Of a stretch of DNA of 64,000 nt, positions 24,160-33,166 are shown one piece after another. Source of the DNA: Burkholderiales bacterium (lineage in GTDB: Bacteria > Pseudomonadota > Gammaproteobacteria > Burkholderiales > Burkholderiaceae_E); the NCBI GenBank assembly GCA_026399835.1, contig JAPLQE010000073.1, positions 1 through 64,000 on the forward strand, given 5' to 3'. The translations under genes and the position numbers were made by a program. The notes under the pieces are model-generated. The model saw only the letters and a program-made list of their open reading frames with translations. It was not told where the DNA came from and ran no database searches. Every line of letters begins with the position of its first letter. Within the stretch, counting starts at the first letter, position 1.

Positions 24160-25635
24160 ATGCTCGCCGGGCTGCTGCGCCATTCGCTGAACTACGGTGC
24201 GGCGAGCGTGCTGGTCACGATCGCCGGCCTGGTCACGTTCCCGATCGTCACCCGGTCGCTGAGCGTCGCCGAGTACGGCCAGCTCACGCTCGTCGGCACC
24301 CTGCTCACGCTGTGGGTCGGGCTGTCGAAGCTGGGCGTGCAGCACGCGAGCCTGCGGACCTACGCCGAGATGGCCGCGGGACGGCTCGGCGTGGACGCCC
24401 TCACCTGGCGCTCCACGGTGCTCTTCGGAATGCTCGGCAGCGGCGCCGTCGCCGCCGTCCTGGCCGCCGCCGTGATCACCGCGCTGCCCGAGGACTGGCT
24501 CGCCGACCTGCCCCACGGGCTGCTGCTGGCGCTGGTGGCGGGGCTGGTCGTGGTGCGCACCGTCGAGAGCGCGCTGACCAACCCGCTTCGCGCGCAGGAG
24601 CGCAGCGGCGTGGTCTCGATCTTCAACGTCGCGCGCCGCTACCTCGCCCTGGTGCTCACCGTCGGCGTCCTGCTGGGCGTGTCGGCCAGCGTAGCCGGCT
24701 TCTTCGGCGCCACCCTCGCCGCCGAGGGACTGGCGATCCTCGCGCTGGCCGCCTGGATGCATCGGCGCATGCCCTTCTCGCCGCGCGCGGTCTCGCCCGC
24801 GCTGCTGCGCACGATGGTGGCATTCGGGCTGCCCCTGGTCGGCTACGAGGCGGCCAACGTGCTCCTGGTGCTCGGCGACCGGTACCTGATCCAGCATCAG
24901 CTCGGCAGCGAGCCGCTCGGGCTGTACGGCGCGGTCTGGAACCTGTGCGACTACCTGCGTGTCGCGGTCCTGCTGTCGCTCATCCAGACGATCGTCCCGG
25001 CGTACACCCGCTGCTGGGAGGAGTCCGGTGCGGCCGCCACCGAGTCGCTGCTGGCGCGCTTCACCGGCCTGTACGCGATGCTGGCGTTCCCGCTCGTCGC
25101 CGGCACGGCCGCGGTCGCGCCGATCGGCCTGCCGCTGCTGGCCTCCGAGCGCTATGCGTCGGGCGCCGGGATCGCGGGCTGGCTGCTGGCCGGGATGGCG
25201 ATCGAGAGCTGGATCGTGGTGGCGAGCGCCGGCGTCATGCTGCGCAAGCGCACGCGAACGCTGATGGTCGCGGTGGCGATCGCCGGTGTCGCGAATCTCG
25301 GCCTCGTGGCGGTGCTGCTGCCCTCGCTCGGCATCCTCGGCGCGGCGATCGCGTCGGTGGTCTCGATGAGCGCGCTCGCGGTCGCGGTGATGCGGCTGGG
25401 CACCTCGACGCTGCGCGTGTCGCTGCCCTGGCGCGCGCTGGCGGTGCATGCCACGGGCGCTGCGCTGATGTACGCGGTGATCGTGCGCCTCGACGCGGGC
25501 TCGCCGGTCGCGACGCTGCTGCTGCAGGTCGGCACGGGCACGCTGGTCTATGGCGCCTTCGAGCTCGTCTTCGACCTGCGGGCGCGCGAGCTCGCGCTCG
25601 CGGGCCTGGCGCGCGCGGGGCTGGCACCGCGATGA
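24160..25635 (+). CDS. Polysaccharide flippase (Wzx/MATE-like)
   Basis: Moves lipid-linked repeat units across the inner membrane. The 491-residue protein has about twelve to fourteen predicted membrane helices and the usual N-terminus of the oligosaccharide flippase family (GAASVLVTIAGLVTFPIVTRSLSVAEYGQL in pieces), with FGLPLVGYEAANVLLVLGDRYLI in the middle and SLGILGAAIASVVSMSALAV near the end. It opens the tight plus-strand operon running to 33165; its stop overlaps the next start as ATGA. The 81 bp before it contain no clear promoter, so transcription may continue from the exopolysaccharide genes upstream. Confidence 0.92.
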   Translation: MLAGLLRHSLNYGAASVLVTIAGLVTFPIVTRSLSVAEYGQLTLVGTLLTLWVGLSKLGVQHASLRTYAEMAAGRLGVDALTWRSTVLFGMLGSGAVAAVLAAAVITALPEDWLADLPHGLLLALVAGLVVVRTVESALTNPLRAQERSGVVSIFNVARRYLALVLTVGVLLGVSASVAGFFGATLAAEGLAILALAAWMHRRMPFSPRAVSPALLRTMVAFGLPLVGYEAANVLLVLGDRYLIQHQLGSEPLGLYGAVWNLCDYLRVAVLLSLIQTIVPAYTRCWEESGAAATESLLARFTGLYAMLAFPLVAGTAAVAPIGLPLLASERYASGAGIAGWLLAGMAIESWIVVASAGVMLRKRTRTLMVAVAIAGVANLGLVAVLLPSLGILGAAIASVVSMSALAVAVMRLGTSTLRVSLPWRALAVHATGAALMYAVIVRLDAGSPVATLLLQVGTGTLVYGAFELVFDLRARELALAGLARAGLAPR

Positions 25636-26438
25636 ACGCGCCCGGCCGTCCCGCGTCCGCACCGCTCGCGGTGCTGATGTACCACGCGATCGAGCCTGCG
25701 GGCGCCGACAGCGACGCGGACCCGCACTACACCGTGTCGCCGGGGGCCTTCGACGCGCAGCTCGATGCGTTCGCCGCCCTCGGTCGCGCGCCGCGCAGCG
25801 TGCGCGACCTGATGGCCGACGCCGCGGCGGGACGCACGGGGCCGCCGGCGGTGGCGATCACCTTCGACGACGGCCATGCGAGCAACGGCGCGGCCGCCGA
25901 GCAACTCGCCGCCCGCGGCGCGAGCGCCGACTTCTTCGTCAACCCCTCGCAGGTCGGCCTGCGCCACCGGCTGTCATGGCCCGAGCTGCGGGCGATGGCG
26001 ACGGCGGGCATGTCGATCCAGTCGCACGGCCATACCCACGATCATCTCGACGGCATGACCGAGGCCGAGGTGGCGGACAGCCTGCGCCGCTCCAAGGATG
26101 CGATCGAGGATGGGCTCGGCACGCCGGTGACGCTGTTCGCGCCGCCCGGCGGGCGCCTGCATCCTGCCCTGGCCCGGCTCGCCGCATCGACCGGCTACCG
26201 GGCGCTGTGCACTTCGCGCACCGGCACCTGGACGCCCGGTCGCGGCGACGCGGCAGTCCCGAGGCTGGCGGTGCTGGCCTCGAGCGATCTCGAGCGCGTG
26301 CGCCGCTGGGCGCAGGCCGATCCGCTGCTGATCGCGCGTGCGAGGCTGCGCGGCAGCGCGCTCGACGCGATGAAGTGGCTGCTGGGCAACGGCACCTACG
26401 AACGGCTGCGCGGCGCCGCGCTCGGGAGGCGCGGGTGA
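25632..26438 (+). CDS. Polysaccharide deacetylase (NodB family)
   Basis: Carbohydrate esterase family 4-type protein that removes N- or O-acetyl groups from a glycan. The 268 residues contain AVLMYHAIEP at the start, motif 1 ITFDDGHASN, metal-binding SHGHTHDHL (the HxxxH region) and a FAPPGGRLHPAL block corresponding to motif 3. There is no signal peptide, so the protein as read is cytoplasmic or acts on lipid-linked intermediates. It overlaps the flippase gene (ATGA) and the following glycosyltransferase (GTGA). It is one of three deacetylases in the window and differs clearly from those at 39494 and 43320. Confidence 0.9.
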   Translation: MNAPGRPASAPLAVLMYHAIEPAGADSDADPHYTVSPGAFDAQLDAFAALGRAPRSVRDLMADAAAGRTGPPAVAITFDDGHASNGAAAEQLAARGASADFFVNPSQVGLRHRLSWPELRAMATAGMSIQSHGHTHDHLDGMTEAEVADSLRRSKDAIEDGLGTPVTLFAPPGGRLHPALARLAASTGYRALCTSRTGTWTPGRGDAAVPRLAVLASSDLERVRRWAQADPLLIARARLRGSALDAMKWLLGNGTYERLRGAALGRRG

Positions 26439-27571
26439 CGGGGCTGGCCGCCTGGGTGTTCGCGCTGAGCGCCGGCTGGGTCGTCTGGACCTTCGTCGGG
26501 TATCCGGCAGCGCTCTGGGCCGTCGCCCGCCGGCGGGCCTGGCCGATCGCGCACGCCGCGATCGAGCCCGAGGTCACGATCGTCGTCGTCGTGCACAACG
26601 AGGCGGCGGGCATCCGCGCGAAGCTCGAATCCTGCGCGGCGCAGCGCTATCCCGCCCATCGCCTGCGTGTCCTGGTCGTCTCGGACGGATCGACCGACGC
26701 CACCGCCGAGGCCGTCCGCGCGTTCGGGGATCCACGGGTGCGCTGGCTGCACTTCGCGCAGCGCCGAGGCAAGGCGGCCTGCGTGAACGACGCGATGGCC
26801 GCGCTCGAGACGCCGGTCGTCGTGCTGACCGATGCCCGCCAGGCCCTGCATCCGGACGCGGTGCGCCATCTCGTGTCCAACTTCGCGGACCCGGCGGTCG
26901 GTGCGGCCAGCGGCGAGCTGGTCTTCCTGCTCGACGGCGCCAGCGGCTTCGCGCAGGGCGTCGACGCCTACTGGCGCTACGAAAAGGCGATCCGCAGGAT
27001 GGAAGGCGCGATCGACTCGGTGGTCGGGGTCACCGGTGCGCTCTACGCGCTGCGCCGCGAGGCCTGGACGCCGATCCCGGAGGACACCGTCCTCGACGAC
27101 GTGCTGATCCCGATGAATGCGGTGCGCGGTGGCTGGCGGGTGGTCTTCGAGGACCGCGCGATCGCCTACGACCGCCCCGCCAGCGAGCCGGCCCGCGAGC
27201 GCGTGCGCAAGATCCGCACGCTCGCCGGCAACTTCGGGCTGGTCGCGGCGCACCCGTGGCTGCTCGATCCGCGCCGCAACCGGATCGTGGTGCAGTACCT
27301 GTCGCACAAGGTCACCCGGCTGGTCGCGCCGCTGGCGCTCGCCGGTACGCTCGTCTCGAGCGCGGTGCTCGCGCCGGTGCACCCGCTCTTCGCCGCGGCG
27401 CTGCTCGCGCAGCTCGCGCTGTACGCGATGCCTCTGGTCGGCCGCGCCTGGCCGGCGACGGCGACGGCGCTGCCGGTGCGCATCGCGACCGCGTTCGTCG
27501 CGCTGAACTGGTTCGTGGTGCTCGGCTTTCGCGAGTGGCTGCTGAACCGCCGGGTACACGTATGGCGCTGA
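26435..27571 (+). CDS. Membrane glycosyltransferase family 2
   Basis: An inverting, processive-type GT2 that adds a sugar from a nucleotide sugar on the cytosolic face. The 378-residue protein has an N-terminal helix (AAWVFALSAGWVVWTFVGYP), the GT-A core VTIVVVVHNEAAGIRAKLES, DGSTDATAEAV, VVLTDARQALHPD (metal-binding DxD replaced by TDA), ASGELVFLL, and EDTVLDDVLIPM with the putative base, then two or three C-terminal helices. The GTG start overlaps the deacetylase stop (GTGA); its stop overlaps the next gene by 10 nt. The layout resembles GT2 enzymes of XrtA loci and of poly-N-acetylglucosamine synthesis. Confidence 0.88.
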   Translation: MTGLAAWVFALSAGWVVWTFVGYPAALWAVARRRAWPIAHAAIEPEVTIVVVVHNEAAGIRAKLESCAAQRYPAHRLRVLVVSDGSTDATAEAVRAFGDPRVRWLHFAQRRGKAACVNDAMAALETPVVVLTDARQALHPDAVRHLVSNFADPAVGAASGELVFLLDGASGFAQGVDAYWRYEKAIRRMEGAIDSVVGVTGALYALRREAWTPIPEDTVLDDVLIPMNAVRGGWRVVFEDRAIAYDRPASEPARERVRKIRTLAGNFGLVAAHPWLLDPRRNRIVVQYLSHKVTRLVAPLALAGTLVSSAVLAPVHPLFAAALLAQLALYAMPLVGRAWPATATALPVRIATAFVALNWFVVLGFREWLLNRRVHVWR

Positions 27572-28740
27572 ACGCCCCGCGCGACGAGCCCCGCCTGCGG
27601 GTGCTGCACCTGCGCTCGAGCGCGGGCCTGTACGGCGCCGAGCAGGTGCTGCTGACCCTGCTGCCGGCGCTGCCCGCGCTCGGCATCGAGGTGGTGCTGG
27701 GGTGCCTGCGCAACCCCTACCAGCCGCGGCTCGAGCTGCACGAGCGGGCGCTCGCGCTCGGCATCGACAGCCGGCTGGTGGCCTGCGACGGCCGCTTCGA
27801 TTCGAGCACGGTCGGCGCGATCCGCCGGCTCGCCGAGGACCTGGATGCCGACGCCGTGCACGTCCACGACTACAAGAGCGTGTTCCACGCGCGACTGGCG
27901 AACCGGCCGCGTCGCCCGCTCGTGGCCACGCTCCACGGCCACTTCGCCGACACCCCGGCGGTCCGGCTGTACAACTGGATCGAGCTCGCGCTGGTGCGCG
28001 GCGCCGACCGGGTCTGCATCGTCTCGGACGCGATGCGCGAGACGCTCGTGCGCCGCCGCATCGACCCGGCGCGCACGGTCACCGTGCCGAACGGCGTCGA
28101 CACCGGCCGCTACCGGCCCGACGACGCCGCACCGGCGCGCGCCGCGCTCGGCCTGCCGCCCGAGGCGCGGGTCTTCGGCACCGCGATGCGGCTGGCCGCA
28201 CCGAAGTTCCCGATCGGGCTGGTCGAGGCGTTCGCGGCGGCCCGGCCGCGGATCGCCGGGCCCGCCGTGCTGGTGATCGCCGGCGACGGCCCGATGCGCG
28301 CCGGGCTCGAGGCCCGGATCGAGGCGCTCGGGCTGGGCGGGTCGGTGCGCCTGCTCGGCGTGCGCGACGACCTCGAGCGGGTGTACCCGGCCTTCGACGC
28401 CTTCGTGCTGCCCTCGCTGTCCGAGGGTCTGCCGATGGCGCTCCTCGAGGCGATGGCCTGCGGCATCGTGCCGATCGCGACCGCCGTGGGCCGCCTGCCC
28501 GAAGTGATCGAGGGCGTGGCCTCGGCCCCCTTGCCGCCGGGCGATGTGGCAGCGCTCGCCGGCGCGCTCGCCGGCTTCGTGCCCGCCGGCCCCGCGGCGC
28601 CGATCCGCGAGGCGCTGCGGTCACGCGTGCTCGAGCGCTACGCCGCGGGATCGCTCGCCCGCGCCTATGCCGACGTCTACCGCGGCCTGGGCCGGCCCGC
28701 CGCCCTGCCCGCCCGTCCGCTCGCGAGCCCCGGCGGATGA
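27562..28740 (+). CDS. Glycosyltransferase family 4
   Basis: A GT-B retaining glycosyltransferase expected to add a sugar to the lipid-linked repeat. The 392 residues show the N-terminal LHLRSSAGLYGAEQVLLTLL acceptor loop, HVHDYKSVFHARLA, VPNGVDTGRY at the domain hinge, and the donor-binding C-terminal domain with VLVIAGDGPMRAGLEARI, VRLLGVRDDLERVYPAFDAFVLPSL and SEGLPMALLEAMACG (E-x7-E type motif). The start at 27562 overlaps the preceding gene by 10 nt, and the stop overlaps the next as ATGA. The donor sugar is not readable. Confidence 0.9.
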   Translation: MALNAPRDEPRLRVLHLRSSAGLYGAEQVLLTLLPALPALGIEVVLGCLRNPYQPRLELHERALALGIDSRLVACDGRFDSSTVGAIRRLAEDLDADAVHVHDYKSVFHARLANRPRRPLVATLHGHFADTPAVRLYNWIELALVRGADRVCIVSDAMRETLVRRRIDPARTVTVPNGVDTGRYRPDDAAPARAALGLPPEARVFGTAMRLAAPKFPIGLVEAFAAARPRIAGPAVLVIAGDGPMRAGLEARIEALGLGGSVRLLGVRDDLERVYPAFDAFVLPSLSEGLPMALLEAMACGIVPIATAVGRLPEVIEGVASAPLPPGDVAALAGALAGFVPAGPAAPIREALRSRVLERYAAGSLARAYADVYRGLGRPAALPARPLASPGG

Positions 28741-29981
28741 AGATCCTCGCGGTCACCACGAAGAGCCCGTACCCGCTGAACGAGGGCCGGGCGCTGCGCA
28801 CGTACAACCTGCTGCGTCAGCTGGCCCTGCACCACGAGGTCCATCTGGTGTCCTTCGTGCAGACCCGCGAGGACGTCGAGGGCCTGGAGGCGATGCGCGC
28901 CTTCTGCACGACGGTCGAGGCCGAGCCGCTGTACCTGGACCATGCGCGGCTGCGCCTGGCGGCGGACGCCTGCCTCGAGCTCTTCGGCCCGGTGCCGCTG
29001 CAGGTCATCAAGTACCGGACCGCGGGCATGCGCCGTCGCCTGGAGCGGCTGATCGGGCAGCATGCGTTCGACGCGGTGCACCTCGACATGCTGCACCTGG
29101 CCGAGTACCTGCCGATGTTCCCGCACGCCACGCGCGTGCTCACCGAGCACAACGTCGAGTCGGCGCTGCTCGCGCGCCGCGCCGACACCGAGACGCGCAT
29201 GCTGCAGCGCGACTACCTGCGCTACCAGACGGGCAAGCTGGCCCGCTACGAGGCGCGGGCCTGCGCGGCGGCCGACGAGGTGGTCGCGGTGTCGGATCCG
29301 GATGCCGCCCTGCTGCGCGCCATGGATCCGTCGATCCGCGTGACCACCGTGCCCAACGGCGTGGACACCGACTACTTCCGCGCCGAGCCCGGCATCGCAC
29401 CCGAGCCCGGGCGCATGGCCTTCGTCGGCGGCTTCACCTGGTTCCCGAACCTCGACGCGATCCGCTGGTTCGTCGACACCACACTGCCGCGGATCGCGGC
29501 CGCCGTGCCGCAGGCGAGGCTGACCGTGGTCGGCCGCCAGCCCGACACCGCGGCAACCCGGGCGATCGCGGCCGACCCGCGGGTCGTTCTGACGGGGGGC
29601 GTCGAGGACATCCGGCCGATCGTCTCGCGCGCCTCGGTGTTCGTGGTGCCGCTTCGCATCGGCGGCGGCACGCGCCTGAAGATCCTCGATGCGCTGTCGA
29701 TGGGCCGCGCCGTGGTCTCGACCACGATCGGCTGCGAAGGCCTCGCAGTCGAACCCGGCCGCTCGATCCTGATCGCCGACGACCCGGAGTCGCTGGCCCG
29801 CGAGACCGCCCGCGTGCTCGCCGACCCGGCACTGGCCGCGCGCCTCGGTGCCGAAGGCCGTGCCCTGGTCGAGCGTCGCTACGACTGGCGGGTGATCGCG
29901 CGCGACCTCGACCGCGTCTATCGCGCCCCCGCGCGCGGCGACGCCGCCCACCCGCGCGCCGCGGCGCCCTCGACACCATGA
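28737..29981 (+). CDS. XrtA-associated glycosyltransferase (TIGR03087-like)
   Basis: A second GT-B enzyme, of the type found next to exosortase A in many species. The 414 residues begin KILAVTTKSPYPLNEGRALRT, which closely follows the sugar transferase PEP-CTERM/Stp1 group, then LTEHNVESALLARRAD, VSDPDAALL, VPNGVDTDYFR, FVGGFTWFPNLDAIRWFV, LTVVGRQPD, and VVPLRIGGGTRLKILDALSMG for the donor site. It overlaps its neighbours on both sides by 4 nt (ATGA). Assignment to the XrtA subgroup is from family memory, supported by the locus. Confidence 0.9.
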   Translation: MKILAVTTKSPYPLNEGRALRTYNLLRQLALHHEVHLVSFVQTREDVEGLEAMRAFCTTVEAEPLYLDHARLRLAADACLELFGPVPLQVIKYRTAGMRRRLERLIGQHAFDAVHLDMLHLAEYLPMFPHATRVLTEHNVESALLARRADTETRMLQRDYLRYQTGKLARYEARACAAADEVVAVSDPDAALLRAMDPSIRVTTVPNGVDTDYFRAEPGIAPEPGRMAFVGGFTWFPNLDAIRWFVDTTLPRIAAAVPQARLTVVGRQPDTAATRAIAADPRVVLTGGVEDIRPIVSRASVFVVPLRIGGGTRLKILDALSMGRAVVSTTIGCEGLAVEPGRSILIADDPESLARETARVLADPALAARLGAEGRALVERRYDWRVIARDLDRVYRAPARGDAAHPRAAAPSTP

Positions 29982-31693
29982 CCCACCGACTGCCGTCCGC
30001 CACGCCCGCTCGCACACCCGACCGGCACTCGCCGCGCTCGCCGGGCTCGCCCGGGTCGCCCCCCGCCCTGCTCGGGCGGCTCGCCGCGGCCGCCGTGCTC
30101 GCGCTCGGCGTCGGCTGCTCGGCGGCCCAGCCGAATCCCGCCGCGGGCGAGAGCGGACGCGCCGCCGGCGGCGAGGGCACGACCTGGTACGTGCGGGCCG
30201 ACGGCGGCGCCCCCGGCCGCTGCGATGGGCGCACCGACGCGCCGGCCGCCGGCGCCTCGGGCCGCGCCTGCGCCTGGGCCCATCCGTTCCATGCGCTGCC
30301 CCCGGGCGGTCCGCCGAGGATCGCGGGTGGCGACCGGCTGGTGATCGGGGACGGCGAGTACATGATGGGCTACGGCGCACCGGGCGCGACCGCCTGCGCG
30401 CCCGAGTTCCCGTGGGACTGCCACATGCCGCCGGTCCCCTCGGGGCCCGACCGCGCGCGTCCGACCCGCATCCTCGGCGCCGGCCATGCGAGCGGCTGCG
30501 CGAGCCGGCCGCAGCTCTGGGGCACCGAGCGTGCCCGCACCGTGCTGAACCTGACCGGCTCGAGCAACGTCGAGGTCGCCTGCCTCGAGATCACCGACCG
30601 CTCCGAGTGCGTCGAGTTCCACAGCGGCGCGATCCGATGCCAGCGCGACCGGCCGCCCTTCGGCCCCTGGGCGGCCAACGGCCTGATCGCCAGCGATTCG
30701 CGCAACGTTCGGCTGGCGGACCTGGACATCCACGGGCTGGCGAGCGGCGGCGTGCGCGCCGGACGGCTCACTGACTGGGAGGTGGTGAACGTCCGGATCG
30801 CCGCCAACGGCTGGGTGGGCTGGGACGGCGACATCGGCGGCTCGGGCAGCTCGAACGCCGGCACGATGCGCTTCACACGCTGGGTGGTCGAATGGAACGG
30901 CTGCGGCGAGACCTGGCCCGGGCGCCAGCCGACCGGCTGCTGGGGGCAGACCGCGGGTGGCTACGGCGACGGCGTGGGCACCGCGAAGACGGGCGGCCAC
31001 TGGATCATCGAGGACTCGGTGTTCCGCCACAACACGTCCGACGGCCTGGACCTGCTGTACCTCGTGGGCGACGGCCGCCTCACGCTCGACCGCGTGCGTG
31101 CCGAGGGCAACGCCGGCAACCAGATCAAGGCTCGCGGGCCGACGACGATCCGCAACGCGATCGTCGCCGGGCACTGCGCGTTCTTCCGCGGCAAGCCGTT
31201 CACGCACAACGTCGACGACTGCCGGGCGATGGGCGACGCGGTCTCGCTGACGGTGGACCCCGGCCAGGTCGCCACCGTCACCAGCAGCACGATCTACGGC
31301 GAGGGCAACTGCCTGCTGGTGGCCGGTGGCGACGCCTCGAGCCGCGTCGTCGCGCGCAACACCATCTTTGCCGGCGGGCCCTTCGCCCTGCGGCCCTCGG
31401 ACACCAGCTGCTGGTACTACGCGGAGGGCGGCATCGTGCTGCAGACCGACTACCTGCTGGTCAACAGCCGCCGGGGCCCGGCCTGCCCGGGCGGCACGAG
31501 CCGCTGCGGCGTCGATCCGATGCTCCAGAGCACCCAGGCCGGCGCGTTCGACGCGCGGCTGCGCGCGGGCAGCCCGGCGCGCGACAGCGGCGCGCCGATC
31601 GGCGGTCCGGTGCCCGCGGTCGACGCGTTCGGCGCACCGCGTCCGGCCGGTGCGGGCCCCGACCGCGGCGCGGTCGAGATGCCGGTCCGCTGA
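29978..31693 (+). CDS. Secreted right-handed beta-helix protein
   Basis: A 571-residue exported protein. The N-terminus has a Ser/Pro-rich leader, then a hydrophobic stretch LGRLAAAAVLALGVGCSAAQ; the Cys could be lipidated, but the lipobox (GVGC) is poor. After it, TWYVRADGG opens a right-handed parallel beta-helix (about residues 80-540) with rungs such as NVRLADLDIHGLASGGVRAG, WEVVNVRIAANGW and HWIIEDSVFRHNTSDGLDLL. The repeats resemble pectate-lyase-like and alginate-epimerase-like proteins, so it could cut, epimerise or bind the polymer. It carries many cysteines for this fold. It is embedded in the glycan operon (ATGA overlap upstream). Catalytic residues cannot be assigned. Confidence 0.8.
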   Translation: MTHRLPSATPARTPDRHSPRSPGSPGSPPALLGRLAAAAVLALGVGCSAAQPNPAAGESGRAAGGEGTTWYVRADGGAPGRCDGRTDAPAAGASGRACAWAHPFHALPPGGPPRIAGGDRLVIGDGEYMMGYGAPGATACAPEFPWDCHMPPVPSGPDRARPTRILGAGHASGCASRPQLWGTERARTVLNLTGSSNVEVACLEITDRSECVEFHSGAIRCQRDRPPFGPWAANGLIASDSRNVRLADLDIHGLASGGVRAGRLTDWEVVNVRIAANGWVGWDGDIGGSGSSNAGTMRFTRWVVEWNGCGETWPGRQPTGCWGQTAGGYGDGVGTAKTGGHWIIEDSVFRHNTSDGLDLLYLVGDGRLTLDRVRAEGNAGNQIKARGPTTIRNAIVAGHCAFFRGKPFTHNVDDCRAMGDAVSLTVDPGQVATVTSSTIYGEGNCLLVAGGDASSRVVARNTIFAGGPFALRPSDTSCWYYAEGGIVLQTDYLLVNSRRGPACPGGTSRCGVDPMLQSTQAGAFDARLRAGSPARDSGAPIGGPVPAVDAFGAPRPAGAGPDRGAVEMPVR

Positions 31694-31717
31694 ACGAGCG
31701 ATGCCGAGGACCCGAGG

Positions 31718-32386
31718 ATGAACCCGAACGCCCCCGACGATGCCGCCCTGCGGCCGACCTGCGCCGTGACGCCGCACACGCCGGTGCCACCCGAGCGCTT
31801 CTGGCCGGAGCTGCGCGAGGACCTCGCGCGCTACCTGCCGGCCGGCCCCGGGCCGCACGGGCTGCGCGCGACCCTCGATGCGATGACCGATTACGGCTTC
31901 ATCGCGACCGCGATCTACCGCTACGGCCGGCTGTGCGGACGCATCCGGCCGCGCTGGGCATCGCTGCCGCCCAAGCTCGTCTACCACGTGCTGCGGATCT
32001 TCAGCGAGCTCGGCCTCGGGATCTACATGACATCGACCTCCCGGATCGGCCCGGGCCTGCACATCGGCCACTACGGCGGGATCTACCTCAGCTGCACGAT
32101 CGGTCGGCGCTGCTCGATCGCGCAAGGCGTGACCGTCGGCTACAAGGGCGCGGGCCGCTCGACCCGTCCGCCGGTCGTGGGCGACGACGTCTACATCGGC
32201 ACCGGCGCGGTGGTGGTCGGCGACATCCGGGTCGGCGACGGCGTGGTGATCGGCGCGAACACCACGGTGGTCAAGGACGTGCCGCCTCGGCACCGGGTCG
32301 TCAGCGCCGCGGTGCGCATGTCGCCGCTCGAGCCGATCGAGCCGCCGGCCGCACCGGCGCGCTCGGACCCGCCCGCCGGCCCGTGA
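31718..32386 (+). CDS. Serine-acetyltransferase-like hexapeptide acyltransferase
   Basis: A left-handed beta-helix acyltransferase of CysE type; in a glycan locus it more likely acetylates a sugar than serine. The 222 residues comprise an N-terminal helical part (FWPELREDLARYLP) and a hexapeptide domain: MTSTSRIGPGLHIGHYGGIYLS with the catalytic His, CSIAQGVTVGYKGAGRS, and VGDDVYIGTGAVVVGDIRVG. The C-terminal tail is proline-rich and lacks the usual cysteine-feedback motif of true CysE. It starts 24 nt after the beta-helix gene, and its stop overlaps the next start as GTGA. Confidence 0.85.
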   Translation: MNPNAPDDAALRPTCAVTPHTPVPPERFWPELREDLARYLPAGPGPHGLRATLDAMTDYGFIATAIYRYGRLCGRIRPRWASLPPKLVYHVLRIFSELGLGIYMTSTSRIGPGLHIGHYGGIYLSCTIGRRCSIAQGVTVGYKGAGRSTRPPVVGDDVYIGTGAVVVGDIRVGDGVVIGANTTVVKDVPPRHRVVSAAVRMSPLEPIEPPAAPARSDPPAGP

Positions 32387-33165
32387 TCTTCTTCGCCGGC
32401 ATCGCCGATGCGCTGGCGCCCAACGCGGCGCATGCCGCGCTGGGCGCGGCGATCGCCTGCGCGCTGGCGTGGCGGCGCGGTGCGCCGACCTGGCTGCGGC
32501 GCATGCGCCCGCTGCTGGCGCTGGTCACCGCCTGGATCTGGCTGGTCGCGTCGCCGCAGTTCGTCAACCGCGCGCTCGCGGCCACCGAGCACCCCCGCGA
32601 CGATCCCGCGAACTGCCGTATCGATGGCGGCGCCGCGCCCCTGTTCGTCGTTCTCGGCTCGGGCGAGCTGTGGAATCCGGACGGCACGCCGCGCGCCCGC
32701 CTCGACCTGGAGGGCATCCGGCGCGTGCGGCACGCAGCGGCGCTGTGGCGCCGGCACGGCGGCGCGCTGCTGATGGCGGGCGGGCCGGGCACCGGCGATG
32801 CCGACTCGCTGGCGGGCACGATGGCCGCGTTCGCCGCGGAGCTCGGCGTGCCGCGCGACGCGCTGCGCCTGGCCGGCGGCTCGCAGGACACCCGCGAGGA
32901 CGTCGCCGCGGCGGCCGGTGCGGTGCGCGCGCACGCGGGGCCGGCCGTGCTGGTGACCGGCGCGCTGCATCTGCCGCGCGCCCTGGCGGTCGCGGCGCGG
33001 CAGGGGCTGACGCTGGTGCCTTGCGCATCCGACTGGCTGCAGATCCCGGGGCTCGCGGTCAACCCCGCCACCGTGCTGCCCCATTCGGCGAGCACTGCGC
33101 GCAGCTACCTACTGCTGCGCGAATGGCTCGCGACGCTCGCCTACCGGCTGCGCGGCTGGACCTGA
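32383..33165 (+). CDS. YdcF family (DUF218) membrane protein
   Basis: DUF218 proteins are inner-membrane proteins with a SAM- or nucleotide-binding-like domain; relatives include ElyC, which affects envelope lipid carrier use. The 260-residue product has two N-terminal hydrophobic segments and then the domain APLFVVLGSGELWNPDGTPR, RRHGGALLMAGGPG, GGSQDTREDVAAAAG, VLVTGALHLPRALAVAARQG and a final HSASTARSYLLLREWLATL. GTG is the start (GTGA overlap). It is the last gene of the plus-strand operon and its stop is one base from the stop of the convergent glycosyltransferase gene. A role in polymer-lipid turnover is inference. Confidence 0.88.
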   Translation: MIFFAGIADALAPNAAHAALGAAIACALAWRRGAPTWLRRMRPLLALVTAWIWLVASPQFVNRALAATEHPRDDPANCRIDGGAAPLFVVLGSGELWNPDGTPRARLDLEGIRRVRHAAALWRRHGGALLMAGGPGTGDADSLAGTMAAFAAELGVPRDALRLAGGSQDTREDVAAAAGAVRAHAGPAVLVTGALHLPRALAVAARQGLTLVPCASDWLQIPGLAVNPATVLPHSASTARSYLLLREWLATLAYRLRGWT

Positions 33166-33166
33166 G

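Noticed and set aside
22150-25662. 1170-residue open frame on the minus strand
   Set aside because: Antisense to the barrel and flippase genes; low-complexity Arg/Gln/His-rich translation without any recognisable domain.
28544-31693. 1049-residue reading extending the beta-helix protein upstream
   Set aside because: The upstream part runs through a glycosyltransferase gene in the wrong frame. ATG 29978, overlapping the previous stop, is the natural start.
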